Positions 1 through 10,309 of a stretch of 64,000 bases of DNA are shown here, in pieces. The DNA lies in contig NZ_JACHGN010000007.1 in assembly GCF_014202315.1 (NCBI RefSeq), positions 194,569 to 258,568 of the forward strand, written 5' to 3'. The DNA is from Thermocatellispora tengchongensis. GTDB taxonomy: Bacteria; Actinomycetota; Actinomycetes; Streptosporangiales; Streptosporangiaceae. Numbering within the stretch: the first letter of the stretch is position 1; each line of letters starts with the position of its first letter. The translations under genes and the position numbers were made by a program. The notes beneath the pieces are model-generated. The model made no database searches, had not been told where the DNA came from, and worked only from the letters and a program-made list of their open reading frames with translations.

Positions 1-543
1 CATCAGCGGCACCCCGGCCAGCACCAGCAGGCCGAGCGGCGGGGAGGTCGAGATCAGGATGGCGCCGATGGCGCCGATCGCGACCAGGGCGCCGCCGCCG
101 CGCAGCAGGATGTCGATGGCGTTGCCGATGTGGGCGATGTCGGAGTTGCCGACGCTGACCACCTCGCCGGTGGACAGCCGTTTGGGCAGGGTGGCGCCCA
201 GGCGGGTGGCCTGGCGCGCGGTGACCTGGACCGTGCGGTAGGCCGCGGCCAGCCAGTTCCACACCGCCATGCGGTGGCGCATCACGCCGGCGAACGCCTG
301 CACGCAGCCGAGGCCGAGCAGCACCAGCGACCACATCGTCAGGGCGCGGGCGTCCTTGCCGATCAGCGCGTCGATCGCCTCGCCGATCACGGCCGGCACG
401 AGCGCCTGCCCCAGCCACCACAGCACGGCGAAGAGCACGCCGCCGGCGAGGGGTGCGGCCTGCTCGCGGGCCACCCAGTACAGGTAGCGAACGGGCCCGC
501 GTGAGTCTGGAACGCCGGGATCGGCGACTGGTAAGGACCGCAT
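1..543 (-). CDS. ABC transporter transmembrane/ATP-binding protein (N-terminal part; gene runs off the window)
   Basis: Reading the minus strand from the ATG at 543 gives 181 codons with no stop before the window edge. The N-terminus (MRSLPVADPGVPDSRGPVRY) is followed by alternating hydrophobic helices and a conserved stretch (LSTGEVVSVGNSDIAHIGNA) typical of the type 1 ABC exporter transmembrane domain, where the Thr-Gly-Glu and Asp residues belong to an intracellular loop. The ATPase half would lie left of position 1 and cannot be seen, so half-transporter versus fused exporter is open. It starts divergently from the HTH/Clp-N pair, about 100 bp away, so the palindromes at 595-638 could affect both sides. 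Confidence 0.75.
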   Translation of the reverse strand, partial: MRSLPVADPGVPDSRGPVRYLYWVAREQAAPLAGGVLFAVLWWLGQALVPAVIGEAIDALIGKDARALTMWSLVLLGLGCVQAFAGVMRHRMAVWNWLAAAYRTVQVTARQATRLGATLPKRLSTGEVVSVGNSDIAHIGNAIDILLRGGGALVAIGAIGAILISTSPPLGLLVLAGVPLM

Positions 544-594
544 GGCCTATCAAGCCTGACAAACGGCCGGTGACGACGGCAAACGGTTTTCGGC

Positions 595-638
595 GTCAAC
601 CATGGTTGACACAATGCCTGTCGTCAACTTACATTGAC
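595..638 (+). promoter_or_regulatory. Two tandem 16-bp palindromes overlapping a leaderless promoter
   Basis: GTCAACCATGGTTGAC (595-610) is a perfect palindrome. A second copy with one mismatch (GTCAAC, four bases, ATTGAC) lies at 623-638, exactly 28 bp on. Between and over them are a -35-like TTGACA (606-611) and a -10-like TACATT (630-635) with 18 bp spacing, putting transcription start almost at the ATG at 643. The arrangement suggests a repressor covering both promoter elements. I do not recognise the motif; it is neither a HAIR/HspR nor a ClgR box. Confidence 0.55.
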
Positions 639-642
639 ACCT

Positions 643-876
643 ATGAGCGACACAGCGCAGTTGGCATCGGACGCCAGCAGCCGCGACCCGGCCGTGGGCC
701 TGCGCGCCGTACGGGCGCTGCGGGTCCTGGTGGAGCGGCTGGAGGCGTTGCAGGTGGACAACGCACGCGAACAGGGCTGGTCCTGGCAGGACATCGCCGT
801 GCACCTCGGCGTCACCAGGCAGGCCGTGCACAAGAAGTACGCGGGCGGCCGCGGGCTGCTGAGAAGGAAGGACTGA
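643..876 (+). CDS. Small helix-turn-helix protein paired with Clp-N protein
   Basis: A 77-residue protein. An N-terminal amphipathic segment (RAVRALRVLVERLEALQVDNAR) precedes a helix-turn-helix whose recognition part reads SWQDIAVHLGVTRQAVHKKY. A basic tail ends RRKD. The ATG at 643 is chosen over the in-frame TTG at 634 because it lies 7 nt after a good -10 element (leaderless start). The stop is 4 bp before the Clp-N gene, so the two are co-transcribed. By analogy with similar actinobacterial pairs it is probably a DNA-binding regulator, possibly acting on the tandem palindromes in front of it; that link is inference. Confidence 0.75.
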   Translation: MSDTAQLASDASSRDPAVGLRAVRALRVLVERLEALQVDNAREQGWSWQDIAVHLGVTRQAVHKKYAGGRGLLRRKD

Positions 877-880
877 AGGG

Positions 881-1429
881 ATGTTCGAGCGGTTCACCAA
901 GGCGGCCAGAGACGCGGTCGTCCAGGCCCAGCAGGAGGCCCGCACCCTCGGGCACGGCCGCATCGGCACCGAGCACATCCTGCTGGCCATGCTGTCCGCC
1001 ACCGACCGCCCGCCCGCGCAGGTCCTGGCCGCGATGGGCCTCACCTACGACGAGGCGCGGGCGGCCGTGCGGCGCTACGTCGGCACCGACGACCTCGACG
1101 CCGACGCCCTGGGCACGATCGGCATCGACCTGGGCGCCGTGCGGGAGAAGGTCGAGCAGGTCTTCGGCCCCGGAGCGCTGGACCGTCCGCGAGGCTCGCG
1201 CGCGCCCCTCGGCGGGCACGTCCCCTTCGCCCCCCGCGCCAAGAAGGTGCTGGAGCTCTCGCTGCGCGAGGCCATCCGGCTCAAGCACAACTTCATCGCC
1301 GACAGCCACATCCTGCTGGGCATCCTGCGCGAGGGCGAGGGGGTGGCGATGAAGGTGATCGTGGACGCCGGAATCGACACCGACGCCCTGCGCACCAGGA
1401 TCACCGCCCTGTTGGCCGCGGCCTCCTGA
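881..1429 (+). CDS. Clp N-terminal domain protein without AAA+ modules
   Basis: A 182-residue protein made of two Clp-N repeats: about residues 1-60 (FERFTKAARDAVVQAQQEA, then GTEHILLAML) and about 110-175 (KKVLELSLREAIRL, then IADSHILLGIL). This is the adaptor/substrate-binding domain of ClpC/ClpA with no Walker motifs. A free-standing Clp-N protein is expected to bind substrates or phosphoarginine-type degrons, or to modulate a ClpC elsewhere in the genome. It is the second gene of a two-gene unit with the HTH protein and is convergent with sdhB, with only 4 bp between stop codons. Confidence 0.85.
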   Translation: MFERFTKAARDAVVQAQQEARTLGHGRIGTEHILLAMLSATDRPPAQVLAAMGLTYDEARAAVRRYVGTDDLDADALGTIGIDLGAVREKVEQVFGPGALDRPRGSRAPLGGHVPFAPRAKKVLELSLREAIRLKHNFIADSHILLGILREGEGVAMKVIVDAGIDTDALRTRITALLAAAS

Positions 1430-1433
1430 GGCT

Positions 1434-2168
1434 CTACTTGGCCCGCAGGTAGTCGCGGTTCATCCGGGCGATGGTCTCCAGCGGGATGCCCTTCGGGCAC
1501 ACCGCGGTGCACTCACCGGTGTTGGTGCAGCCGCCGAAGCCCTCGGCGTCCATCTGCTCCACCATCGCCTTGGCCCGCGAGTCGCGCTCGGGCTGACCCT
1601 GCGGCAGCAGGCCCAGATGGGTGATCTTGGCTGCGGTGAACAGCGAGGCCGAGCCGTTGGGGCAGGCGGCCACGCAGGCGCCGCAGCCGATGCAGGTGGC
1701 CGCGTCGAAGGCCGCGTCGGCGTCGGCCTTCTTCACCGGGATGGTGTGCGCGTCGGGCGCCGACCCGGCCGGGACCGAGATGAAACCGCCGGCCTGGATG
1801 ATCCGGTCGAACGCCGAACGGTCCACCACCAGGTCCTTCACCACCGGGAAGGGCGCGGCCCGCCACGGCTCGATGGTGATGGTGTCGCCGTCCTTGAAGT
1901 GGCGCATGTGGAGCTGGCAGGTCGTGGTGGCCCGCTGCTCCCCGTGCGCCACACCGTTGATCACCATGCCGCACATGCCGCAGATGCCCTCGCGGCAGTC
2001 GTGGTCGAAGGCGACCGGATCGTCGCCCTCCAGGATCAGCCGCTCGTTGAGGACGTCCAGCATCTCCAGGAACGACATGTCCGGCGAGACGTCCTCGACG
2101 TGGTAGGTCACCATCCGGCCCTCGTCGGCGGGACCCTTCTGCCGCCAGACCTTCAGGGTCAGGTTCAT
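1434..2168 (-). CDS. sdhB: Succinate dehydrogenase iron-sulfur subunit (b558-type complex)
   Basis: A 244-residue electron-transfer subunit passing electrons from flavin to quinone. Ligand motifs are visible in order: the plant-type [2Fe-2S] site ([10 protein letters not shown] plus a later Cys in TTTCQLH), the [4Fe-4S] site ([14 protein letters not shown]) and the C-terminal [3Fe-4S] site ([14 protein letters not shown]). The ATG at 2168 begins [10 protein letters not shown], the normal family start, 5 bp after the sdhA stop. It is the last gene of the sdhC-sdhA-sdhB operon. The gene order and sequence type match the single SDH of Corynebacterium and one of the two SDHs usual in streptomycetes. 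Confidence 0.95.
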   Translation of the reverse strand: MNLTLKVWRQKGPADEGRMVTYHVEDVSPDMSFLEMLDVLNERLILEGDDPVAFDHDCREGICGMCGMVINGVAHGEQRATTTCQLHMRHFKDGDTITIEPWRAAPFPVVKDLVVDRSAFDRIIQAGGFISVPAGSAPDAHTIPVKKADADAAFDAATCIGCGACVAACPNGSASLFTAAKITHLGLLPQGQPERDSRAKAMVEQMDAEGFGGCTNTGECTAVCPKGIPLETIARMNRDYLRAK

Positions 2169-2173
2169 CCCGC

Positions 2174-4095
<1,922 letters not shown>

Positions 4096-4099
<4 letters not shown>

Positions 4100-4872
4100 T
4101 TGACAACTCCGATCAGGATGGCGAACGGCACCGAGAGGAAGGCCAGCACCAGCACGGCCGACAGGCCGGCCGCGGCCAGCTTCAGCGGCCGGTACGCCTT
4201 GCCGCTCGCCAGCCCCAGGGTCTGGAAGGCGCTCCACAGGCCGTGGCGCAGGTGCAGCCCCACCATGACCAGCGCGAGCGTGTAGAACAGCGTGACCGGC
4301 CAGCGCTCGGGCGCGAAGCCCTGCACCATGCGGTCGTACGGCAGCCCGGCGGCGCCGGCGGGGTTGACGGTGGCGAAGGTCAGGTCGAGCAGGTGCCAGA
4401 TCAGGAACAGCACGATGACGACGCCGCCGTACCGCATGGTGTGCGTGGCGTAGCCGGACGCCTGCGACTTGCGGCGCGCGGCGTACTTGACCGGGCGGGC
4501 CTTGCGGGCGCGGCGGGTAAGCGAGATCGCCGCCCACATGTGCAGCACCACGCTGACCAGGAGCACCACCTCGATCAGCGTCAGGACCGTGCGGCCGGGC
4601 ACCGCGGGCTCGCCCACGTGCCGCAGCCAGTGCGCGTACTCGTTGAAGGACTCCGCGCCGGAGAAGACCTTGAGGTTGCCCACCACGTGGAGGATGAGGA
4701 ACAGGACCATCACGGCCCCGGTGACCGCCATGACGGCCTTCTTGCCGGTGGAGGTCCCGAGGAAGCCGCGGCGCTCGCGCGCCGGCCCCGCGTTCTGCTT
4801 CTGCTGGGACCCTCCGGATCGCGGTGGCAACACCGGCGCCGTAGCGGACCCGCGGTCAATCGTGGCTGTCAC
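4096..4872 (-). CDS. sdhC: Succinate dehydrogenase cytochrome b558 subunit
   Basis: A 258-residue single-polypeptide membrane anchor of the five-helix, di-haem (type B) family. After a Gly/Ser/Gln-rich N-terminus, hydrophobic helices carry the expected histidines in [35 protein letters not shown] and [14 protein letters not shown], candidates for haem axial ligands. It anchors SdhAB to the membrane and passes electrons to menaquinone. The start is a GTG at 4872; the 185-bp region upstream, shared with the divergent LysR gene, holds two matching inverted repeats. First gene of sdhCAB. Confidence 0.92.
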
Positions 4873-4929
4873 GTCCTGGACGGTAGGAAGCGCCCGGCCC
4901 GTCCGTCCAAGTCATCAGGCGTCTGGTTT

Positions 4930-4948
4930 CCATAGCGCCGGGCTATGG
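4930..4948. promoter_or_regulatory. LysR-type operator 1 (sdhC side)
   Basis: Perfect inverted repeat CCATAGC-GCCGG-GCTATGG. It contains the T-N11-A signature of LysR-type sites (T4933, A4945) and lies 58 bp upstream of the sdhC start. The same core, ATAGC-N5-GCTAT, recurs at 5038-5052, about 106 bp away, as expected for recognition and activation sites of one divergent regulator. Confidence 0.65.
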
Positions 4949-5037
4949 CCTCAGGTTTTCCGCGCTCCCGGCGGCGTCCCGCCGCTGCGGATGCGACCAA
5001 TCTCACATGCCGGGGCGGGCCGATGGCAGGAAAATCG

Positions 5038-5052
5038 ATAGCCGTACGCTAT
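5038..5052. promoter_or_regulatory. LysR-type operator 2 (overlaps lysR start region)
   Basis: Inverted repeat ATAGC-CGTAC-GCTAT with T-N11-A (T5039, A5051). It ends 5 bp before the GTG start of the LysR gene and covers a possible -10 (TACGCT), which would let the regulator repress itself. It has the same core as the repeat at 4930-4948. Confidence 0.6.
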
Positions 5053-5057
5053 GGAGA

Positions 5058-5993
5058 GTGCAGCTGCAGCAACTCGCGTACTTCGTCGCCGTGGCGGAGA
5101 CGCGGCACTTCACGCACGCCGCCGAGAGGATGCGGGTCGCGCAGCCGTCGCTGAGCAAGCAGATCCGCGCCCTGGAGTCGGAGCTGGGGGCGCCGCTGTT
5201 CAGCAGGGCACGGGGCAACGTCACCCTGACCCCCGCCGGCGAGGCGCTGTTGCCGCTGGCGCGGCGGATGCTGGCCGACGCCGAGACCGCGCGGCGCGAG
5301 GTCGCCGAGCTGGCCGGGCTGCGCCGGGGCCGGGTGCGGCTGGGGGCCACGCCGTCGCTGTGCGCGGGGCTGCTGGCCGACGCTTTGGCCCGCTACCACC
5401 GCGACTATCCGGGCGTGGAGCTGCTGGTGGAGGAGGGCGGCTCGCGGGATCTGGTCCGCGACCTGGCCCGGGGCCAGCTCGATCTGGCGCTGATCATCCT
5501 GCCGCTGCAGAGCCACGATCCCTCGCTGGTCACAGAGGAGATCCTCAGAGAGAATCTGGTGGTGGTGTCACCGTCGCACACGCGCACGCGCAAGCCGTAT
5601 CTGCGGATCGACGAGCTGCGCGGGCGGCCGATGGTCATGTTCCGGCGCGGGTACGACCTGCGCGAGGCCACGCTGAACGCCTGCCGGCACGCCGGGTTCG
5701 AGCCGAGGTTCGCGGTGGAGGGCGGCGAGATGGACGCGGTGCTGCGCTTCGTCGAGGCCGGTCTCGGCGTGGCCGTGGTGCCCTCGATGGTGCTCGACGG
5801 GAGGCCGGGGCTCGCCGGCACCCCGCTGGCGCCTCCCGGCCTGCGCCGCACGATCGCCCTCGCGCACCGCAAGGACGTCGAGCCCACCCGCGCCGCCAAC
5901 GCCTTCCGCGCCACCCTGCTCTTCTTCCTGGCCGAGGCCGCCCACGAGGGCAGCCTGCCGCAGGGGGTCGAGCTGGCCACTCCCGAGGGATGA
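5058..5993 (+). CDS. LysR-family transcriptional regulator, divergent from sdhCAB
   Basis: A 311-residue LTTR. The N-terminal winged HTH reads LQQLAYFVAVAETRHFTHAA then RVAQPSLSKQIRALE, and the remainder is a periplasmic-binding-like effector domain (LRLGATPS-type strand, LDLALIILP). The GTG at 5058 is preferred because the canonical first strand starts there; upstream codons run through the operator. Divergent transcription from sdhC and the two shared inverted repeats make control of succinate dehydrogenase the likely role. The effector is unknown, a TCA-cycle intermediate being the obvious guess. Confidence 0.85.
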   Translation: MQLQQLAYFVAVAETRHFTHAAERMRVAQPSLSKQIRALESELGAPLFSRARGNVTLTPAGEALLPLARRMLADAETARREVAELAGLRRGRVRLGATPSLCAGLLADALARYHRDYPGVELLVEEGGSRDLVRDLARGQLDLALIILPLQSHDPSLVTEEILRENLVVVSPSHTRTRKPYLRIDELRGRPMVMFRRGYDLREATLNACRHAGFEPRFAVEGGEMDAVLRFVEAGLGVAVVPSMVLDGRPGLAGTPLAPPGLRRTIALAHRKDVEPTRAANAFRATLLFFLAEAAHEGSLPQGVELATPEG

Positions 5994-6022
5994 CCCGCCA
6001 TGCCCACCTTCCCGAGGTGCCC

Positions 6023-7198
6023 GTGACCGAGCTCTCTGGCTCCACCCCCATGCCGGAGCTGCTGACGCTGCTGCTCATCGAGGACGACGCCGGCGACGCG
6101 TTCCTGGTGGAGGAACTGCTCGGCCAGTCCGACACGCCGCCGAAGATCACCTGGGTGCGCAGCATGGCGGAGTGCCGGGCCAGGCTCACCCCCGACGTGC
6201 AGTGCGTGATCGTCGATCTGTCGCTGCCCGACGCGACCGGGCTGGAGGCGCTGGAGCAGGTGCTCGACCTCGCGCCGTACGCGGCGGTGCTCGTGCTCAC
6301 CGGTCTGGACGACGCCCACGTCGGCGCGGCGGCGGTCGCGGCGGGCGCCCAGGACTACCTGGTCAAGCAGGACGTCGATGCCCGCCTGCTCGGCCGCGCG
6401 GTGCGCTACGCGCTGGAGCGCAAGCGGGCCGACCTGGCGCAGCGCCGCCTGATGCAGGCCGAGCTGACCGCCCAGGAGAACGCCCGGCTGGAGCACGGCC
6501 TGCTGCCGGTCGCGCTGCTACACACCCGCGACCTGGAGCACCACCCGCGCTACCTTCCCGGGCGCGAGGCGGCGCTGCTCGCGGGCGACTTCTACGACAC
6601 CGTGGAGCGGCCCGACGGGTCGGTGCACCTGGTGGTGGGCGACGTGTGCGGGCACGGGCCCGACGAGGCGGCGCTCGGCGTGGCGCTGCGCATCGCCTGG
6701 CGCACCCTGGTGCTGGCGGGGCACGAGGGCAACGACCTGCTGCACACGCTGGACCGCATGCTGCGCCACGAGCGCAAGTCGGCGGAGATCTTCACCACGC
6801 TGTGCACCGTCGTCATCGACCCGCGGCTCGACCGCGCCCGGATGCACGTCGTGGGCCACCCCGCGCCGCTGCTGGTCCGCGACGGCACGGTGGAGGCGGT
6901 GCCGGGCACGCCGTCCGGGCCGCCGCTCGGCATCTTCCCCGACGTGGAGTGGACGCCCATCGACGTGCGGCTGGGCGAGGAGTGGGCGCTGCTGCTCTAC
7001 ACCGACGGCCTGATCGAGGCCATGCTCGGCGAGGACGGCGAACTGCTCGGCACCGAGGGCCTGGTGCACCTGGTCCGGGAGCAGGCCGCCCAGGGCGGCA
7101 TCGACCTCGACCGGATCGTCGCCACGGTCACCGAGCAGCGGCAGCACCCGCTCGTCGATGACATCGCCGCCGTGCTGCTGCGCAGGAGGCCGCGATGA
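6023..7198 (+). CDS. Response regulator fused to SpoIIE/PP2C-type serine phosphatase
   Basis: A 391-residue protein. An N-terminal receiver domain has the acidic pair in LLLIEDDAGDA and a phospho-acceptor aspartate at about residue 65 (VIVDLSLPDATG); a short coiled-coil linker follows. The PPM/SpoIIE phosphatase domain has metal-binding motifs in LAGDFYD, VVGDVCGHG and LLYTDGLIEA. Such fusions dephosphorylate anti-sigma antagonist proteins or similar targets when the receiver is phosphorylated. The GTG at 6023 has GAGG 5 nt upstream; an ATG at 5990 overlapping the lysR stop and an ATG at 6050 are alternatives. The stop overlaps the kinase start by 4 nt. Confidence 0.85.
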   Translation: MTELSGSTPMPELLTLLLIEDDAGDAFLVEELLGQSDTPPKITWVRSMAECRARLTPDVQCVIVDLSLPDATGLEALEQVLDLAPYAAVLVLTGLDDAHVGAAAVAAGAQDYLVKQDVDARLLGRAVRYALERKRADLAQRRLMQAELTAQENARLEHGLLPVALLHTRDLEHHPRYLPGREAALLAGDFYDTVERPDGSVHLVVGDVCGHGPDEAALGVALRIAWRTLVLAGHEGNDLLHTLDRMLRHERKSAEIFTTLCTVVIDPRLDRARMHVVGHPAPLLVRDGTVEAVPGTPSGPPLGIFPDVEWTPIDVRLGEEWALLLYTDGLIEAMLGEDGELLGTEGLVHLVREQAAQGGIDLDRIVATVTEQRQHPLVDDIAAVLLRRRPR

Positions 7199-8850
7199 CG
7201 CAGGTGCCCCCGCCCCAGCCCCTGCCGGCGCCGCGGCAGGCGGAGGGCATGAACCGCTTCACCGTGGGCCGGTGGTTCGCCGCCGGGGGCGGCGCGCTCG
7301 TGCTCATCCTGCTCGTCGGCATCGCGCTGTCGGTCAACGCGCTGAACCAGCTCGGCACGACCCGCGACCAGGTCGTGGAGGTGATCGACCCGGCCCTGAT
7401 GCGCAGCCTGGAGCTCACCAGCGCCCTGACCGGGCAGGACACCGCGATCCGGGCGTACGGGCTGACCGGGGAGAGGGGGCGGTTCGACGAGTACCAGGCC
7501 GCGGTGGCGGCCGAGCGGCGCGCGGCGGCGGACCTCACCCGCCACCTGCGCGAACTGCCCGGCGGCGACCGCCTCGCGGGGCACGTCGGCCGGATCACGG
7601 CGGCGGCGCGTGAGTGGCGCGAGGAGTACGCCGAGCGGGTGGCCGAGCAGGTCCGGGAGAAGGGCGAGTACCCGATCTCCCGCTCGGGCGGCACGCGCGG
7701 GGTGGAGCTGTTCACCGGGGTGCGCGCGAGCCTGGCGCCCCTGCAGGGGGAGCTGGAGCGGCTGCATCGCGAGGGCGTGGCGCGCATGCAGAGCGGGGCC
7801 AGGACGCTCTACCTCACGCTGGGCGCGCTCGCGGTGATCGTCCTGGTCACGCTGGTCGTGCTGGCGCTGCTGATCCGGCGGTTCGTGCTCAACCCGGTGT
7901 CGCGGCTGACCGAGCAGGTCCGCACGGTGGCCGGCGGCGACTTCGACGCCCGGATCGGCGTGGACCGGCCCGCCGAGCTGAACGAGCTGTCCGGGCACAT
8001 CGACGCCATGCGCGGGCGCATCCTGGCCGAGTGGCGGCGGGTGGCGGAGGCGCAGGCCAAGCTGGAGGACCAGGCGCTTGAGCTGCGCCGCTCGAACGGC
8101 GAGCTGGAGCAGTTCGCGTACGTCGCCAGCCACGACCTGCAGGAGCCGCTGCGCAAGGTGGCCAGCTTCACCCAGATGCTGGAGCAGCGCTACGGCGACC
8201 AGCTCGACGACCGGGCCAAGCAGTACATCGCCTACGCGGTGGACGGCGCCAAGCGCATGCAGACCCTGATCAACGACCTGCTCGCCTTCTCCCGGGTGGG
8301 GCGGGTCGGCGGCGAGCGCCAGATGACCGACTCCGGCGCGGCGCTGCGCGCGGCCCTGGACAACCTGGCCGCGCCGATCGAGGAGGCCGACGCGACCGTG
8401 GTCGTGCACACCGAGATGCCGCAGGTGTACGGCAACGGGATGCTGCTGACCCAGCTCTTCCAGAACCTGGTGAGCAACGCGGTGAAGTTCCGCTCCAGCG
8501 CGCCGCCGATCGTGGAGATCGCCGCCGAGCGGCGCGACGACATGTGGGAGTTCTCCTGCTCCGACAACGGGATCGGCATCGACAGCAAGTACGCCGAGCG
8601 GGTGTTCATGATCTTCCAGCGGCTGCACCCGCGCGACGTCTACCCCGGCACGGGCATCGGCCTGGCCCTGGCCAAGAAGATCGTGGAGTACCTCGGCGGC
8701 ACGATCTGGGTGGACAACGTGGGACGCACGTCCTCGGGCACGACGTTCCGGTGGACCCTGCCCGCCGCACCTCCCCTATCGTTGGAACTCACCCCCCACA
8801 GTAGGTCCCGGCCCCCCACGGGAGCCGCGTCAGGAGCGGATGATGTTTGA
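7195..8850 (+). CDS. CHASE3-HAMP sensor histidine kinase
   Basis: A 551-residue membrane kinase. Transmembrane helix 1 lies at about 28-50, an extracytoplasmic CHASE3-type helical domain at about 50-200, transmembrane helix 2 at about 204-226, then HAMP and a coiled coil. The phytochrome-like HisKA box is [14 protein letters not shown] with His at about 313. The HATPase has its N box (NLVSNAVKF), G1 (DNGIGID) and G2 ([13 protein letters not shown]). It is translationally coupled to both neighbours. The three-gene set (RR-phosphatase, CHASE3 kinase, Rcp1-like RR) is a self-contained phosphorelay; the signal is unknown. Confidence 0.9.
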   Translation: MTQVPPPQPLPAPRQAEGMNRFTVGRWFAAGGGALVLILLVGIALSVNALNQLGTTRDQVVEVIDPALMRSLELTSALTGQDTAIRAYGLTGERGRFDEYQAAVAAERRAAADLTRHLRELPGGDRLAGHVGRITAAAREWREEYAERVAEQVREKGEYPISRSGGTRGVELFTGVRASLAPLQGELERLHREGVARMQSGARTLYLTLGALAVIVLVTLVVLALLIRRFVLNPVSRLTEQVRTVAGGDFDARIGVDRPAELNELSGHIDAMRGRILAEWRRVAEAQAKLEDQALELRRSNGELEQFAYVASHDLQEPLRKVASFTQMLEQRYGDQLDDRAKQYIAYAVDGAKRMQTLINDLLAFSRVGRVGGERQMTDSGAALRAALDNLAAPIEEADATVVVHTEMPQVYGNGMLLTQLFQNLVSNAVKFRSSAPPIVEIAAERRDDMWEFSCSDNGIGIDSKYAERVFMIFQRLHPRDVYPGTGIGLALAKKIVEYLGGTIWVDNVGRTSSGTTFRWTLPAAPPLSLELTPHSRSRPPTGAASGADDV

Positions 8851-9292
8851 CATGCGCCCCATAGAGGTGCTGCTGGTCGAGGATGATCCCGGTGACGTGC
8901 TGCTGACCCAGGAGGCGTTCGAGCACAACAAGGTGCGCAACCGCCTGCACGTCGTCAACGACGGCGAGGACGCGATGGACTTCCTGCGCCGGCAGGGCGA
9001 GTACGCCGACGTGCCCAGGCCCGACCTGATCCTGCTGGACCTCAACCTGCCCCGCAAGGACGGCCTGGAGGTGCTGGCCGAGGTCAAGGCCGACGCGGAC
9101 CTGCGCGCGATCCCGGTGGTGGTGCTCACCACCTCCGAGGCGGAGGAGGACATCCTGCGCAGCTACAACCTGCACGCGAACGCGTACGTGTCCAAGCCGG
9201 TGGATTTCACGCAGTTCATCCGGGTAGTCCGACAGATTGATGATTTCTTCGTGACGGTGGTCAAACTGCCCCGCTCCACACAGCGTCCCTGA
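8843..9292 (+). CDS. Rcp1-like single-domain response regulator
   Basis: A 149-residue stand-alone receiver: acidic pocket in [11 protein letters not shown], phospho-acceptor Asp at about residue 66 ([13 protein letters not shown]), Thr in [10 protein letters not shown] and Lys in [11 protein letters not shown]. There is no output domain, as in cyanobacterial Rcp1, so it probably acts by protein contact or as a phosphate shuttle for the upstream kinase. Of three in-frame ATGs (8840, 8843, 8852), 8843 is best spaced (6 nt) from AGGAG. It overlaps the kinase 3' end. Confidence 0.88.
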   Translation: MFDMRPIEVLLVEDDPGDVLLTQEAFEHNKVRNRLHVVNDGEDAMDFLRRQGEYADVPRPDLILLDLNLPRKDGLEVLAEVKADADLRAIPVVVLTTSEAEEDILRSYNLHANAYVSKPVDFTQFIRVVRQIDDFFVTVVKLPRSTQRP

Positions 9293-9297
9293 CCATA

Positions 9298-9313
9298 CGT
9301 GACAGGAATCACA
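9298..9313. promoter_or_regulatory. CRP-like site 1 upstream of Sdh1 operon
   Basis: CGTGA-CAGGAA-TCACA matches the actinobacterial CRP/GlxR consensus TGTGA-N6-TCACA at 9 of 10 half-site bases. It lies 180 bp upstream of the sdh start and 5 bp after the response regulator stop. Confidence 0.55.
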
Positions 9314-9332
9314 CCTGGTCAGCCAAAAAGTG

Positions 9333-9348
9333 AGTGACCCGGCTCACA
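9333..9348. promoter_or_regulatory. CRP-like site 2 upstream of Sdh1 operon
   Basis: AGTGA-CCCGGC-TCACA, 9 of 10 half-site bases to TGTGA-N6-TCACA, 35 bp after site 1. A further lone half-site TGTGA lies at 9357-9361. The remaining 9362-9492 region is an apparently long untranslated leader with no other clear element. Confidence 0.6.
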
Positions 9349-9492
9349 CAAGCCGATGTGACCGTCGTAACGTATCTGCCACCAATACGCGCGACGGCGT
9401 GTGATTCGGCGCGACCGAGCCGGCGCGCACGAGCGAACGAACCCGGTCCCGAGGCGTAGTTCCCGGGTCCGCGGGAGGTGGAGAGGTCCCCG

Positions 9493-10296
9493 ATGACCCA
9501 GACAACGGCCGAGAGCCCAGCCAGGAGACAGCGCGCGCAGCTCCGCACGCGCACCTTGCGCACCGACCGATGGTGGCTGGCCCCGGCCATAACATTCGCG
9601 TCGCTGACGGCCTTCCTCGTATACGGCTTTTGGGCGATCTTCGACGGCAGCTACTTCGTGGAGCCCTACCTCGCCCCCTTCTCGGCGCCGTGCCTCACCG
9701 AGGCGTGCCCCGAGGGCGCGCGGCTGTTCGGCTGGGCCCCGATCGGCGACTGGTTCCCGCTGCCGCCCGGTTTCCTGATCCTCGGCCTGCCGGCCGGCTT
9801 CCGGGTGACGTGCTACTACTACCGCAAGGCGTACTACCGCTCGTTCTGGCTCTCGCCGCCCGCCTGCGCCGTCGGCGAGCCGCACAAGAAGTACACCGGT
9901 GAGACCCGCTTCCCGCTGATCATCCAGAACGTCCACCGCTACTTCTTCTACTTCGCCCTGGTCATCGGCGCGATCCTGGCCTACGACGCGGTCCTCGCCT
10001 TCCGCAACAGCGAGGGCGAGTGGGGCCACATGGGCCTGGGCACGCTGATCCTCGTCGTCAACGCGATCCTGATCGTCACCTACACGTTGTCGTGCCACTC
10101 CTGCCGCCACATCGTCGCCGGCAGGCTCAACCACTTCTCGCGCCACCCGCTGCGCTACCGCATGTGGGGCTTCGTCTCCAAGCTCAACGCCAAGCACGCG
10201 CAGCTCGCGATGGTGTCGATGTGGTTCATCATGTTCGCCGACCTGTACGTCCGGCTGGTGGCCAAGGGCGTCATCACCGACATCACGTTCTTCTAA
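9493..10296 (+). CDS. Sdh1-type succinate dehydrogenase membrane anchor
   Basis: A 267-residue polytopic protein with about five hydrophobic helices, unrelated to the b558 anchor. It resembles the anchor of mycobacterial Sdh1 (M. tuberculosis Rv0249c family). A CHSCRH cluster at residues 201-206 follows a helix. Mycobacterial Sdh1 has been described as carrying a membrane-embedded Rieske-type [2Fe-2S] cluster, and these Cys/His residues are plausible ligands, but that assignment is inference. ATG 9493 has GAGAGG upstream. First gene of the second SDH operon, followed after 13 bp by the flavoprotein gene. Confidence 0.85.
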   Translation: MTQTTAESPARRQRAQLRTRTLRTDRWWLAPAITFASLTAFLVYGFWAIFDGSYFVEPYLAPFSAPCLTEACPEGARLFGWAPIGDWFPLPPGFLILGLPAGFRVTCYYYRKAYYRSFWLSPPACAVGEPHKKYTGETRFPLIIQNVHRYFFYFALVIGAILAYDAVLAFRNSEGEWGHMGLGTLILVVNAILIVTYTLSCHSCRHIVAGRLNHFSRHPLRYRMWGFVSKLNAKHAQLAMVSMWFIMFADLYVRLVAKGVITDITFF

Positions 10297-10309
10297 GGAA
10301 GCCCTGACC

